In this document: positions 52,365 through 60,865 of the stretch, in pieces
How positions within the stretch are numbered: position 1 is the stretch's first letter
How the letters are laid out: each line of letters starts with the position of its first letter
DNA from: Mycobacteroides abscessus ATCC 19977
Lineage (GTDB): Bacteria; Actinomycetota; Actinomycetes; Mycobacteriales; Mycobacteriaceae
Length of the DNA: 64,000 nucleotides
Assembly (NCBI RefSeq): GCF_000069185.1
Contig: NC_010397.1
Location: 3,100,001 to 3,164,000 of the forward strand
Reading direction: 5' to 3'
Translations under genes and position numbers: made by a program
Notes under the pieces: generated by a model
Seen by the model: the letters and a program-made list of their open reading frames with translations, nothing else
Database searches by the model: none
Told to the model about the DNA's origin: nothing

Positions 52365-52886
52365 TCAGGGCAGTTCTTCCACGCACACGGTGAAGTTGCG
52401 GTCCACGTACGGATAGCCGAGCCCCGTGATGCAGTCGTCAGCGGTCGAGACTTGCTGCAGAATCTGGGTGACACGTTTCTTGTTCTGGGCGCGAGGATCG
52501 TTGCAATCGACGCGCACCGGGTCGCCGTCCCATTTGTCCGGAACGTCCATGCAGCCGCCGACCACCCAGTCGATGTCCAGACACAGAGCCTGGCTTTTGC
52601 GGCCGAATCCACGCTTGGCGTAATAGGAGGAATCGGCGTCACGTGGGCAGTCAGCGTCCGTCGCGGCCTTGGCAAAGACCTTGAAATTCGACGTGGGACT
52701 GCCGCACGGTTCCTTGACCATCTTGGCTCGCTGATCGCTGCCGCTGAGGTTCACACAATCGCCGACGGCCAGGCCATCGGAGGCCGCTGCTGCCGAACAA
52801 CCCGACAACAGCGCCACACCGACAGTAAGAAGAACAATGGACGCCGCCCCCAACGTTCCAGGGCCGCCCACTCGGGGGGAAAACAA
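52365..52886 (-). CDS. lppU: Lipoprotein LppU-like
   Basis: A 173-residue lipoprotein with signal sequence and lipobox LLSGC near residue 30. The mature domain contains several cysteines in a pattern such as VGDCVNL, VKEPCG, ADCPRD, CLDIDWVVGGC and TVCVEEL, suggesting multiple disulphides. Position between gpsI and rpsO equals Rv2784c. The start is uncertain: a TTG at 52886 keeps a basic N-region, and a GTG at 52871 is an alternative. Its function is unknown. Confidence 0.82.
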   Translation of the reverse strand: MFSPRVGGPGTLGAASIVLLTVGVALLSGCSAAAASDGLAVGDCVNLSGSDQRAKMVKEPCGSPTSNFKVFAKAATDADCPRDADSSYYAKRGFGRKSQALCLDIDWVVGGCMDVPDKWDGDPVRVDCNDPRAQNKKRVTQILQQVSTADDCITGLGYPYVDRNFTVCVEELP

Positions 52887-52888
52887 AG

Positions 52889-53158
52889 TCAGCGGCGCAG
52901 GCCCAGGCGCTCGATCAGCGAGCGGTAACGCGCGACGTCGACCTTGGCGACGTACTTGAGCAGACGACGGCGACGGCCGACCAGCAGCAGCAGACCACGA
53001 CGGCTGTGGTGGTCGTGCTTGTGGGTCTTGAGGTGCTCGGTCAGATCGACGATGCGCTTGGTCAGCATCGCGACCTGCGCCTCGGGGGAACCGGTATCGG
53101 TCTCGTGCAGCCCGTACTGGGCGAGGATTTCCTTCTTCTGCTCTGTGGTCAACGACAC
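52889..53158 (-). CDS. rpsO: 30S ribosomal protein S15
   Basis: An 89-residue primary-binding protein of the 30S subunit that contacts 16S rRNA. Diagnostic stretches are [20 protein letters not shown] and [20 protein letters not shown]. The GTG at 53158 has GGAGAA eight bases upstream and gives the normal 89 residues; the ATG at 53173 lies inside that ribosome-binding site and is rejected. Confidence 0.97.
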   Translation of the reverse strand: MSLTTEQKKEILAQYGLHETDTGSPEAQVAMLTKRIVDLTEHLKTHKHDHHSRRGLLLLVGRRRRLLKYVAKVDVARYRSLIERLGLRR

Positions 53159-53251
53159 GGCAGGCTTCTCCATCAGTGAGGTTCGCGTCGAATTATCTGT
53201 AGCGGGCCACCGCGAACTGCAGCACCACCAGCGACGAAGTGTAGCGGTGCT

Positions 53252-54214
53252 TTAGTTTCGCGCCAAAATCGTGCGCGCCTTCTCGGCATCCTTGCCCATC
53301 GCCACAACCAGGTCGTCGATGGATTTGAACTTCTCCATGCTGCGGATTCTCGCGACGAAGTCGACTGCTACGTGCTGGCCGTACAGATCGGCGGTGGTGT
53401 CCAGAATGAACGCCTCGACAGTGCGTGCCTTCCCGGAGAAGGTCGGGTTGCTCCCCACCGAGACCGCCGCCTGATAACGCTCACCGGGAACCACGGTTCC
53501 CATGGTCGGACCGTGTCCGAGCAGTGTGAACCAGGCCGCGTACACCCCATCGGCGGGAATCGCCGAGAACATCGGGGGCGCCACATTGGCGGTCGGAAAG
53601 CCCAGTTCACGGCCGCGTCCGTCCCCGCGCACGACGACGCCTTCGACACGGTGCGGACGTCCCAAGGCTTCGGTGGCGGCCACCATGTCACCGGCATCGA
53701 CACATGACCTGATGTAGGTCGACGAGAACGTCACGGCGTGCTCTGTGACCAAGGTGACCGCGTCAACCTTGAAGCCGAAGCGCTCCCCGGCCTTCTTGAG
53801 CATCTGGACGTTCCCTGCGGCCTTTTTACCGAACGTGAAGTTCTCCCCGACCACCACCTCGGCGACGTGCAACCTCTCGACCAGCAGTTCATGCACATAG
53901 CGCTCGGGTGAGAGCTTCATGAACTCCGGCGTGAACGGCACCACGAGGAAGACGTCGACACCCAGTTCTTCGGCCAGCTCAGCGCGCCGGGTCAAGGTGG
54001 TGAGCTGCGCCGGGTGTGTTCCCGGGAACACCACTTCCATCGGATGCGGATCGAACGTCATCAGGACGCTCTTCAGATTAAGCTCACGTGCCGCCTTCAC
54101 GGCGCGCCCGATGAGTTCGGCGTGACCTCGGTGTACACCGTCGAACACACCGATCGTCAGCACGCACCGACCCCAGTCGGACGGGATTTCGTCTTGCCCG
54201 CGCCAGCGTTGCAC
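53252..54214 (-). CDS. ribF: Bifunctional riboflavin kinase / FAD synthetase
   Basis: A 320-residue enzyme that makes FMN and FAD. The N-terminal FMN adenylyltransferase module has IGVFDGVHRGHAELI and TFDPHPMEV; SSTYIR is the ISSTxxR-type motif. The C-terminal riboflavin kinase module has GRELGFPTANV and the catalytic-type NPTFSG and VEAFILD. The GTG start has TAGGCT seven bases upstream, suggesting leaderless expression. Confidence 0.95.
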   Translation of the reverse strand: MQRWRGQDEIPSDWGRCVLTIGVFDGVHRGHAELIGRAVKAARELNLKSVLMTFDPHPMEVVFPGTHPAQLTTLTRRAELAEELGVDVFLVVPFTPEFMKLSPERYVHELLVERLHVAEVVVGENFTFGKKAAGNVQMLKKAGERFGFKVDAVTLVTEHAVTFSSTYIRSCVDAGDMVAATEALGRPHRVEGVVVRGDGRGRELGFPTANVAPPMFSAIPADGVYAAWFTLLGHGPTMGTVVPGERYQAAVSVGSNPTFSGKARTVEAFILDTTADLYGQHVAVDFVARIRSMEKFKSIDDLVVAMGKDAEKARTILARN

Positions 54215-54278
54215 GGCCTAAAGCCTACTTCGGAAGCTGTGAGAAGGCCGACTTGGCGTTCGGTCTTCATTCCCTGAC

Positions 54279-54290
54279 TAGGCTTACCTT
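54279..54290 (+). promoter_or_regulatory. mntR promoter with IdeR/MntR-like half palindrome
   Basis: TAGGCT (54279-54284) is placed seven bases before the GTG at 54292. It is part of TAGGCTTACCTT, a quasi-palindrome that resembles the centre of DtxR-family operators (TTAGGTTAGGCTAACCTAA). Autoregulation is inferred. Confidence 0.4.
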
Positions 54291-54291
54291 C

Positions 54292-55014
54292 GTGAGCCCC
54301 ACTCGATCCGACCGGCCCGCCGGATCCGCCGATACCGATCTGACGACGGTCGCTCAGGACTACCTCAAGGTGATCTGGACCGCGCAGGAGTGGTCACACG
54401 AAAAGGTCAGCACCAAAATGTTGGCCGAGCGCATGGGCGTGTCGGCGAGCACCGCATCTGAATCGATACGCAAGCTCGCCGACCAAGGGCTCGTAGACCA
54501 CGAAAAGTACGGCGCGGTGACGCTGACCGACCACGGCCGCAAGGCGGCGGTGCTCATGGTCCGTCGGCACCGGCTGCTGGAGACGTATCTGGTCAACGAA
54601 CTCGGCTATGGCTGGGATGAAGTGCACGACGAGGCCGAAGTGCTGGAGCATGCCGTCTCGGACTTGCTCCTGGCCAAGATCGACGCAAAACTCGGCCACC
54701 CTCAACGCGATCCACATGGCGACCCGATCCCGGGCCCCGACGGCCAGGTGCCCACTCCCCCGGCACGCCAGCTATCGGACTGCGCCAACGGCGATACCGG
54801 CGTGGTGGCCCGAATCTCCGATTCCGATCCGGAGATGTTGCGCTACTTCGACACCGTGGGCGTGGCCCTGGATGCGCGGGTCACCGTCGATGAACGACGC
54901 GACTTCGCCGGAACCATCTCGGTCTCCATCGACAGCGATGAGCCGGGCCGCGACGAAAGGAAGCTGGAGCTGGGAAACCCAGCCGCGCAATCGATTTGGG
55001 TTGTACTCGACTGA
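54292..55014 (+). CDS. mntR: DtxR-family metal-dependent regulator (MntR/SirR)
   Basis: A 240-residue Mn/Fe-dependent repressor equivalent to Rv2788. The winged HTH is in MLAERMGVSASTASESIRKL; metal-site residues lie in the dimerisation helix (HRLLETYLVNELGY, HDEAEVLEHAVSD). A GDPIPGPDG loop leads to the C-terminal FeoA/SH3-like domain. The GTG at 54292 fits a leaderless transcript. The DUF4262 gene follows after one base. Confidence 0.92.
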   Translation: MSPTRSDRPAGSADTDLTTVAQDYLKVIWTAQEWSHEKVSTKMLAERMGVSASTASESIRKLADQGLVDHEKYGAVTLTDHGRKAAVLMVRRHRLLETYLVNELGYGWDEVHDEAEVLEHAVSDLLLAKIDAKLGHPQRDPHGDPIPGPDGQVPTPPARQLSDCANGDTGVVARISDSDPEMLRYFDTVGVALDARVTVDERRDFAGTISVSIDSDEPGRDERKLELGNPAAQSIWVVLD

Positions 55015-55015
55015 A

Positions 55016-55588
55016 ATGGCCGACCACGCGGCGTGTGAATGCCTATTGTGCGTCGACTACGGCGATCGCGATCAGTACAACGACAGTGATCGCGACATCA
55101 TCGGGAGTGTCACCGAATACGGTTGGAGCGCACTGGGAATCGGCCCCACCTCGTCGGAAGAAAGTCCACCGTTCGCTTACACCGTGGGGTTGTGGCACAC
55201 CATGCGGTTGCCCGAGCTGGCAATCTACGGGGTCAACGACATCACGATGATGCAGCGCGCGCTCAATGCCGTGGCCAAGCAGGCACAAGAAGGGCGGGTG
55301 TTGCAGGTCGGCGAGACGTTCGCCGATGTGCTCGCGCTACCCGACGTGGACGACTACCGCGTCAAACTCTCCCCCATCGACCCCAGTTGGTACGACAACG
55401 AATTCGGTTTCGGACTGTGGTTCAACCGCACTAACCATGTGCGGTATCTGCAGATCCTGTGGCCCGACGGCGCGGGGCGTTTTCCCGGGAATCCCGAGCT
55501 CGATCCGCATTTCGACGATCGGCAGCCGCTGATGTGGATGCCCAGGGAGCTGCACCCTCCCAGCCGGTGGATCCGCCCGGCCGACTGA
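55016..55588 (+). CDS. DUF4262 domain protein
   Basis: A 190-residue soluble protein. The DUF4262 core includes GPTSSEESPPFAYTVGLWHT and LPELAIYGVNDITM. It starts with CECLLC, a cysteine cluster (CxxLLC) that could bind metal. The ATG is one base after the mntR stop, so it is cotranscribed with the metal regulator, making a link to metal status possible. No biochemical role is established for this family. Confidence 0.82.
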   Translation: MADHAACECLLCVDYGDRDQYNDSDRDIIGSVTEYGWSALGIGPTSSEESPPFAYTVGLWHTMRLPELAIYGVNDITMMQRALNAVAKQAQEGRVLQVGETFADVLALPDVDDYRVKLSPIDPSWYDNEFGFGLWFNRTNHVRYLQILWPDGAGRFPGNPELDPHFDDRQPLMWMPRELHPPSRWIRPAD

Positions 55589-55599
55589 TTGAGCTGTTC

Positions 55600-55623
55600 T
55601 TTGTGGGTATGAACATCCACAAA
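55600..55623. promoter_or_regulatory. Inverted repeat between DUF4262 and the WXG100 cassette
   Basis: TTTGTGG (55600-55606) and CCACAAA (55617-55623) are exact complements separated by ten bases. It lies 11 bases after the DUF4262 stop and 75 bases before the first WXG100 start, so it could be a terminator stem for the former or an operator for the latter. Confidence 0.45.
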
Positions 55624-55697
55624 AAGGGTGGAACCGAATCGCCGCCAGCCGCGTCAGACCCATAAAAGACCGCATCGAACCCAGGGAGGGCGAGGTA

Positions 55698-56015
55698 ATG
55701 ACATCAGCCGGCAATCCGCCGCTGCAGGTGGTAATCGACGAGGTCGGTGCGCTCAGTAAGTTCGCCGCGAGCCTTGCCGACCAAATGAGAGCGGGGTCAA
55801 GTTCACTGGATCGCGACGTCCAGTCGTTGTTCGGCGTCTGGAGGGGCAGTGCTGCCGATGCCTATCGGTCCGGATGGGACGAAATGCAGGACGGTGCAAC
55901 GAAAGTGTGGAATGCGCTGACTGATATCGCCTCTACGCTGGGCTCAAATGCTGCGGTATTCCATGCGCAGGAGACCTCAACCGCGTCGTCCATCACTTCG
56001 ACACAGGCGGGCTGA
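55698..56015 (+). CDS. WXG100/ESAT-6-like protein (first of pair)
   Basis: A 105-residue, mostly helical protein of WXG100 size. The turn motif is WRG (residues 48-50, in FGVWRGSAADAYRSGWDEM). After the second helix comes F88-x3-E92 (VFHAQE), close to the YxxxD/E export signal of type VII secretion but with Phe. A GGGAGG ribosome-binding site precedes the ATG. It is the first gene of a four-gene cassette and is presumably a partner needed for export of the toxin. Confidence 0.8.
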   Translation: MTSAGNPPLQVVIDEVGALSKFAASLADQMRAGSSSLDRDVQSLFGVWRGSAADAYRSGWDEMQDGATKVWNALTDIASTLGSNAAVFHAQETSTASSITSTQAG

Positions 56016-56019
56016 CTGG

Positions 56020-56331
56020 ATGCCCGCTCACGTGGAATCGGAGTTCTCCTTCGATCTTGACCACATCGAGCAGGTGACGTCCCGCGCTCGGGGTTTCAAG
56101 GAGTTTGTCACCGAGAACCTCGACCAGCTGGAGTCGCGCGCTCAGAAACTTGTGCAAAGTGGGCAGTGGACCGGTGCCGCTGCCGCCGCCTACTCCGAAG
56201 CCCACAAGGAGTGGATGGATGCGGCACGTGAGCTTGTCGAGGGGTTGAACCAGATGGAAGAGGCCGCGCGAACCGCTCACGGCGCCTACTCGGAGGCACA
56301 AGAAGCCAATCTTCGAATGGCGCGAGGTTGA
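56020..56331 (+). CDS. WXG100/ESAT-6-like protein (second of pair)
   Basis: A 103-residue helical protein with turn motif WTG (residues 50-52, in SGQWTGAAAAAYSEAHKEW). The C-terminal region has Y90-x3-Q-E, a near match to YxxxD/E. It begins four bases after the stop of the first WXG100 gene and ends one base before the GTG of the toxin gene. Heterodimer formation with the first protein or with the helical N-terminus of the toxin is inferred. An upstream in-frame extension to 55948 overlaps the first gene. Confidence 0.8.
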   Translation: MPAHVESEFSFDLDHIEQVTSRARGFKEFVTENLDQLESRAQKLVQSGQWTGAAAAAYSEAHKEWMDAARELVEGLNQMEEAARTAHGAYSEAQEANLRMARG

Positions 56332-56332
56332 T

Positions 56333-57634
56333 GTGCCCGTTGTCGTCGAATCAGCGGCGTACTACGCGGCCGCCAACACCTGCTACAAACTCTCGACCGA
56401 CGTCCAAGCCGCATTCAAACCTCTTTCCCGTGTCCTCACCTTGGAAACCAGCGGAATGGCCGGCGGCTATCAAGCCGTCAAAGCCTGGTCTTCGGGATAT
56501 GACAATCGTGCCGCAGCTCTCACCACGGCGACCACCGAATATGCACGAGCGCTACAGCGCCTGGGCGACATCCTGACTGCGGCGGGCTACAACTGGGCCA
56601 TCGCCGACTGGAGAGCAAACCGCGATCCCAACAAGGGAACGGGCCCAGCCTGCCCTCGGACGATCCCGTCCGAACTGCCTTATGGGGCAGATGTTGTCGT
56701 CGGTGTGGCATCGTCAAAACACAACGGCCCGGGTCTTGAGTCGGATGTGCCCGACCTGTACAAGAAGGTTGTCGCTCAGGTAGCGGGCGGGGAGATCCCG
56801 GACGGTGATACAAACAAGCTCGACAGTGCGGCCAAGGCGTGGAAGACGTTTGCCGACAATGACGCGATCTCCCGGGGCGAATCCGATCTGAGGCTCGCGG
56901 CTAGCGCATTGAGTAATTTTCATGCCCCGGATATCCCGAACCTCAGCGAGCACCTCACGACGCTCTCGACAAGTGCTGGCAGAATCAAGCTGGCCGCAAG
57001 CGATCTCGCCACCTCGACAACCGCCCACTATGCGGCGCTTAGTCAGCTGCGCTCAGATATGCAGTTCGCCATCGCCACTACTCTCGGTGTTGGACTAGCC
57101 GCCATCGCCGCGATCGCTGTCATCACTCGGGGCCGTGCTACCGCAGGTGGCGCTGAGATCGCAGCCACAGCGGTAGACGCCTGCGCATCATCGCTTGCGG
57201 CATGCATCCGTCCCTTCCTTACAACGTTGGGCGGTATCACTTTTAACGCAGAAGCGGTCACCGCCGCGGGCCTCGGCGCGATCATCGGATTGTCGATCGC
57301 AACGATTACCGGGGAAACAGTGGTCTACTCGAACTACAAGCCACCTGGTGACGCGTTCGACAAGACCGGCGCGAAGTCACCCGGTTATCCGGGTGACTAT
57401 CCGGCGGGATCATTGCCAAGAGAGTTCGTACCTCCGAAGGACGGACCCAAATGGGTGCCCAATCCCAACCCCAAAGGTAACCGTTTTGGCTGGCTAGACG
57501 CCGATGGAAACGTGTGGGTCCCCACCGGCAAGGGGGGCCTGGCCCACGGTGGGCCGCACTGGGACGTCCAGGATCCGAAAACTGGTAAACACGAAAATGT
57601 TCCGCCACCACTTCCCGAAGGAGAAGGTAAGTGA
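56333..57634 (+). CDS. Putative type VII-secreted polymorphic toxin
   Basis: A 433-residue modular protein. Residues 1-95 are helical and WXG100-like (ending GYNWAIADW); 135-240 are a second helical section. Two hydrophobic segments follow (about 246-265 and 306-327), then a Pro/Gly linker (335-380). The C-terminal module (about 381-433) reads GWLDADGNVWVPTGKGG, HGGPHWDVQDPKTGKH, resembling polymorphic toxin type 37, a predicted nuclease class. The GTG start is chosen because of tight spacing. It overlaps the next gene by GTGA. The exact toxin family is uncertain. Confidence 0.72.
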   Translation: MPVVVESAAYYAAANTCYKLSTDVQAAFKPLSRVLTLETSGMAGGYQAVKAWSSGYDNRAAALTTATTEYARALQRLGDILTAAGYNWAIADWRANRDPNKGTGPACPRTIPSELPYGADVVVGVASSKHNGPGLESDVPDLYKKVVAQVAGGEIPDGDTNKLDSAAKAWKTFADNDAISRGESDLRLAASALSNFHAPDIPNLSEHLTTLSTSAGRIKLAASDLATSTTAHYAALSQLRSDMQFAIATTLGVGLAAIAAIAVITRGRATAGGAEIAATAVDACASSLAACIRPFLTTLGGITFNAEAVTAAGLGAIIGLSIATITGETVVYSNYKPPGDAFDKTGAKSPGYPGDYPAGSLPREFVPPKDGPKWVPNPNPKGNRFGWLDADGNVWVPTGKGGLAHGGPHWDVQDPKTGKHENVPPPLPEGEGK

Positions 57635-58356
57635 GCGATCGTACACCGGTGGTCGTCCGAGCACCGGGCGTTGTCTACCAATCCGACTTCGATGAAGCGG
57701 TGTTCTTCCAATGGCTCGACAAGATGCCAGGGGCTTGGTCGCATGGCGGTGCGCGCCAAACGTTACAGGTGGCCGTTGATCCCGATGCTCTCGATGAAGA
57801 CGCCCTGAGTGAATTCGTCGGGCTCTATCGGCGTTACCACGTAAGCGCCGCAGAGCTCCAGGTCTTGGCTGGCACTCGCCTAGGTTCCTGGTTTAGCTCG
57901 CCCGATCGATTCTGGCATCGAGAGATTTTCGAGCGCCCTTCGCCGGCCGAGGATCAGCTGAGCCGCGAACTGTTCTCGGGCGATCTCCCTTGGAACATCG
58001 AACCCACCGTTGGCACACGCGTGAACGTCTGGCCGCCTGACATCAATGTGAGCCCCACTCCAGATCATGTGGTCCTCAAGGCCACCGGTGTCCGCTACTA
58101 TTCCGAGCTCGACGAAGCGGCCTTCTTTGAATGGCTGGATAAAAACCCACAAGTCGAGTCCTACCGTGGTCGCAACCACACTCTCTACATCAATGTGAAT
58201 GTCGACAGCGGCGAGGAATGGGAACTGTGCGAACTCGCCGCTCTCTACACCCGATACAACATCGACATGACAGAACTGCGAGTTCTGAATTCGGGCAACT
58301 TCGGACCTTGGTTCAGCGACCCCAAATGGTGGTGGCACAAGGCCGTTTTCGGGTAG
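57631..58356 (+). CDS. Candidate immunity protein with two tandem domains
   Basis: A 241-residue soluble protein made of two homologous halves, residues 12-100 and 152-240. Shared positions include FDEAVFFQWLDK / LDEAAFFEWLDK, LYRRYH / LYTRYN, and WFSSPDRFWHREIF / WFSDPKWWWHKAVF. The two halves are acidic and joined by a 50-residue linker. The GTG overlaps the toxin stop, the usual toxin-immunity arrangement. It lacks a signal peptide, so it would neutralise toxin in the cytoplasm. No known immunity family is recognised. Confidence 0.7.
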   Translation: MSDRTPVVVRAPGVVYQSDFDEAVFFQWLDKMPGAWSHGGARQTLQVAVDPDALDEDALSEFVGLYRRYHVSAAELQVLAGTRLGSWFSSPDRFWHREIFERPSPAEDQLSRELFSGDLPWNIEPTVGTRVNVWPPDINVSPTPDHVVLKATGVRYYSELDEAAFFEWLDKNPQVESYRGRNHTLYINVNVDSGEEWELCELAALYTRYNIDMTELRVLNSGNFGPWFSDPKWWWHKAVFG

Positions 58357-58359
58357 CCG

Positions 58360-59256
58360 CTACAAATTCGCGGGCCGCAACACCACGACCGATGTGGTGC
58401 GTGATCCCTTGTCCGCCAGCAGCGCGATGACGCGATCATCGGCATCCACCGCCGCGTAGGTGCCTTCGATCCCCGCAGGCGCCAGTGGCCGACCGTTACG
58501 CACCGCATCCACCTCGGCGGCGTCCAGGTCACGCCGGGGAAAGCCTTGCCGGCACGCGGAATCCAGGTCCAGGGTTAGCGTCGCGCCATCGGCCAGCTCC
58601 TCGAGCGTGCGGGCTCGATCCAGCCCGAAATCACCAACCCTGGTGCGCCGCAGTGCCGTCAGGTGTCCGCCCACACCGAGCGCGGCCCCCGCATCCCGGG
58701 CGAGCGCACGAATATAGGTCCCCGAGCTGCAGTCGATTTCCACGTCCACATCGATCAGGTCCTCACCCGAGCCTCGCACCGCCAACACGTCGAAGCGAGA
58801 GATACGCACCGGACGCGCGGCCAGCTCGACCGACTGCCCCTCGCGTGCCAGCTTGTACGCGCGCTGTCCGTCGACCTTGATCGCACTCACCGAGGACGGC
58901 ACCTGCGCGATATCTCCACGCAGTCCGGCCACGGCGGCCTCGATATCCACCTCGGTGAGGTGCGATGCCGAAATCGTTTGCAGCACCTCCCCTTCGGCAT
59001 CATCGGTGCTGGTGCTCTGACCGAATCGGATAGTCGCCGCGTACGACTTGGTGGTCAACGTGAGTAGGCCCATGATCTTGGTGGCCCGCTCGATCCCAAT
59101 GACCAGTACTCCGGTAGCCATCGGGTCGAGGGTCCCGGCATGCCCCACCTTACGGGTGGAAAATATTCTGCGACAACGCGACACCACGTCATGACTCGTC
59201 ATTCCGGCGGGCTTGTCAACGATCACCAGGCCCGCCCGGCTCAGCGGATCGGTCAC
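58360..59256 (-). CDS. truB: tRNA pseudouridine-55 synthase
   Basis: A 298-residue enzyme that makes pseudouridine 55 in the T-loop of tRNAs. The catalytic Asp is in [30 protein letters not shown] opens the domain, and [17 protein letters not shown] is the second conserved region. A C-terminal PUA-like part follows. The GTG at 59256 overlaps the pptT stop by four bases. It ends three bases from the stop of the immunity gene on the opposite strand. Confidence 0.95.
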   Translation of the reverse strand: MTDPLSRAGLVIVDKPAGMTSHDVVSRCRRIFSTRKVGHAGTLDPMATGVLVIGIERATKIMGLLTLTTKSYAATIRFGQSTSTDDAEGEVLQTISASHLTEVDIEAAVAGLRGDIAQVPSSVSAIKVDGQRAYKLAREGQSVELAARPVRISRFDVLAVRGSGEDLIDVDVEIDCSSGTYIRALARDAGAALGVGGHLTALRRTRVGDFGLDRARTLEELADGATLTLDLDSACRQGFPRRDLDAAEVDAVRNGRPLAPAGIEGTYAAVDADDRVIALLADKGSRTTSVVVLRPANL

Positions 59257-59906
59257 GGCACCACAATCGCGGTCAAGATCAAACCCTTGTCGATGATCCA
59301 TCGGCCGTCAAAGGCCGACAGCACGGTGCCGTCGTTGGCCCTGCCGTCAACCAAGATTCGCGAAGTAAACGTTCCATCCGGGTCAATCGTGATGTGAGCG
59401 TCCTCGAAACCAAGCCAGCGGGCAGTCAACGGGAACCATGCCTTGTACGTGGTTTCCTTGGCACAGAACAACAATCGGTCCCAATGGGTGCCAGCAGGCA
59501 ACGCGTCCAGCTCGTCACGCTCGACGGGCAGGGCAATCGACTTGAGCACGCCATTGGGCAATACATCGTGCGGTTCGGCGTCGATGCCCACCGAACGCAC
59601 CTCGCCCGTCCGCCCCACCACGGCCCCCCGGAAGCCCTCGGTATGCGTCATGCTGCCCACGATCCCATCGGGCCACAGCGGTTGCCCCTTGTCTCCCTTG
59701 AGGATCGGCACCTCTGGAATGCCAAGCACGGAGAGCGCCTGCCGGGCGCAGTACCGCACGGTGATGAATTCGTTGCGCCGCTTGGCCACCGACTTGGCGA
59801 TCAACGGTTCCTCTTCGGGCAGCGGCTCCAGACCGGGCGGGTCTTCATACAACTCGGCCGACGGCAACAGCTCGGGAACTACCGAAGCGATCAACTGATC
59901 AGTCAC
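59253..59906 (-). CDS. pptT: 4'-phosphopantetheinyl transferase PptT
   Basis: A 217-residue Sfp-type transferase that activates acyl- and peptidyl-carrier proteins by attaching phosphopantetheine, essential for mycolate and siderophore synthesis. Key motifs are VGIDAEPHD (Mg-binding) and [11 protein letters not shown] (KExxxK). It closely resembles Rv2794c. The GTG at 59906 is preferred; it overlaps the end of the upstream hydrolase gene by eight bases, so the two opposing enzymes are coupled. Confidence 0.94.
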   Translation of the reverse strand: MTDQLIASVVPELLPSAELYEDPPGLEPLPEEEPLIAKSVAKRRNEFITVRYCARQALSVLGIPEVPILKGDKGQPLWPDGIVGSMTHTEGFRGAVVGRTGEVRSVGIDAEPHDVLPNGVLKSIALPVERDELDALPAGTHWDRLLFCAKETTYKAWFPLTARWLGFEDAHITIDPDGTFTSRILVDGRANDGTVLSAFDGRWIIDKGLILTAIVVP

Positions 59907-60852
59907 TGGCACGCTCCTTGGCAAGCCGCTCACGGAATCGTTTGGCTGCCACCCTCATCTGCTCAGTGATCTCGAAATGACCACCGAACTCGTTGAGGTA
60001 GCCGGGCGGATAATGTGGCGCCGGCAGAATCTGCCGAAGCCACGAATATGGTTTGCGCTGGGCCCATTCCCGCGGATAGCCCACCGATACCTCTTCAAAC
60101 CTGACGTCGTCGTACCAGGTGGTTCGCGGAATGTGTAGATGTCCGTACACCGAGCATGCGGCGTTGTAACGGGTATGCCAGTCCGCGGTTTCGGTGGTTC
60201 CACACCACAGCGAGAACTCGGGGTAGAACAACGCGTCGCAGGGTTCACGCACCAGCGGAAAATGGTTCACCAGGACTGTCGGAGTCATCCAGTCCAAATC
60301 CTCTAGGCGCTTGCGGGTGTACCGCAGCCGATCTCGGCACCAGGCATCGCGTGTGGCGAAAGGCTCACTGGAGAGCAAGAACTCGTCAGTGGCCACCACG
60401 TTGCGATCACGGGCGATCTTGAGCCCCTCGGCCTTGCTGTTGGCCCCTTCCGGCAGAAATGTGTAGTCGTACAACACAAACATCGGCACGATGGTGGCCG
60501 GACCACCCTGTTCCACCCATACCGGGTAGGGATGTTCGGGGGTGATTACACCCATCTCGTCGCACATGTTGACCAGGTAGTCGTACCGGGACTGCCCGAA
60601 GATCTGCATCGGATCGCGCGCCGTGGTCCACAGTTCGTGGTTGCCCGGTACCCAGATCACCTTGGTAAACCTGCGCCGCAACAGATCCAGCGCCGCCCGG
60701 ATGTCATCGCTACGTTCGGCCACATCCCCGGCGACGATCAGCCAGTCCTCGGGAGAGGCCGGGTGCAGTTCTTCCAGGACAGACTTGTTGGCCGACTGCC
60801 CGACATGCAGGTCACTGATGGCCCAGAGCGTGGGCTCGCGTTCCTGCGTCAT
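59899..60852 (-). CDS. pptH: Metallophosphoesterase, PptH-like phosphopantetheinyl hydrolase
   Basis: A 317-residue calcineurin-like phosphoesterase equivalent to Rv2795c, reported to remove phosphopantetheine from carrier proteins and so oppose PptT. The metal-binding blocks are all visible: SDLHVG, VAGDVAE, VPGNHELW, LVNHFPLV and VYGHLHIP. TACATT lies six bases before the ATG at 60852 (leaderless). It is first in the pptH-pptT-truB overlap operon. Confidence 0.9.
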   Translation of the reverse strand: MTQEREPTLWAISDLHVGQSANKSVLEELHPASPEDWLIVAGDVAERSDDIRAALDLLRRRFTKVIWVPGNHELWTTARDPMQIFGQSRYDYLVNMCDEMGVITPEHPYPVWVEQGGPATIVPMFVLYDYTFLPEGANSKAEGLKIARDRNVVATDEFLLSSEPFATRDAWCRDRLRYTRKRLEDLDWMTPTVLVNHFPLVREPCDALFYPEFSLWCGTTETADWHTRYNAACSVYGHLHIPRTTWYDDVRFEEVSVGYPREWAQRKPYSWLRQILPAPHYPPGYLNEFGGHFEITEQMRVAAKRFRERLAKERASD

Positions 60853-60865
60853 CCGGCCAATGTAC

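Noticed and set aside
55698..58356. Phage or insertion-sequence origin of the WXG100 cassette
   Set aside because: No integrase, transposase, tRNA attachment site or flanking repeats were seen; any transfer must have left no mobile-element trace here.
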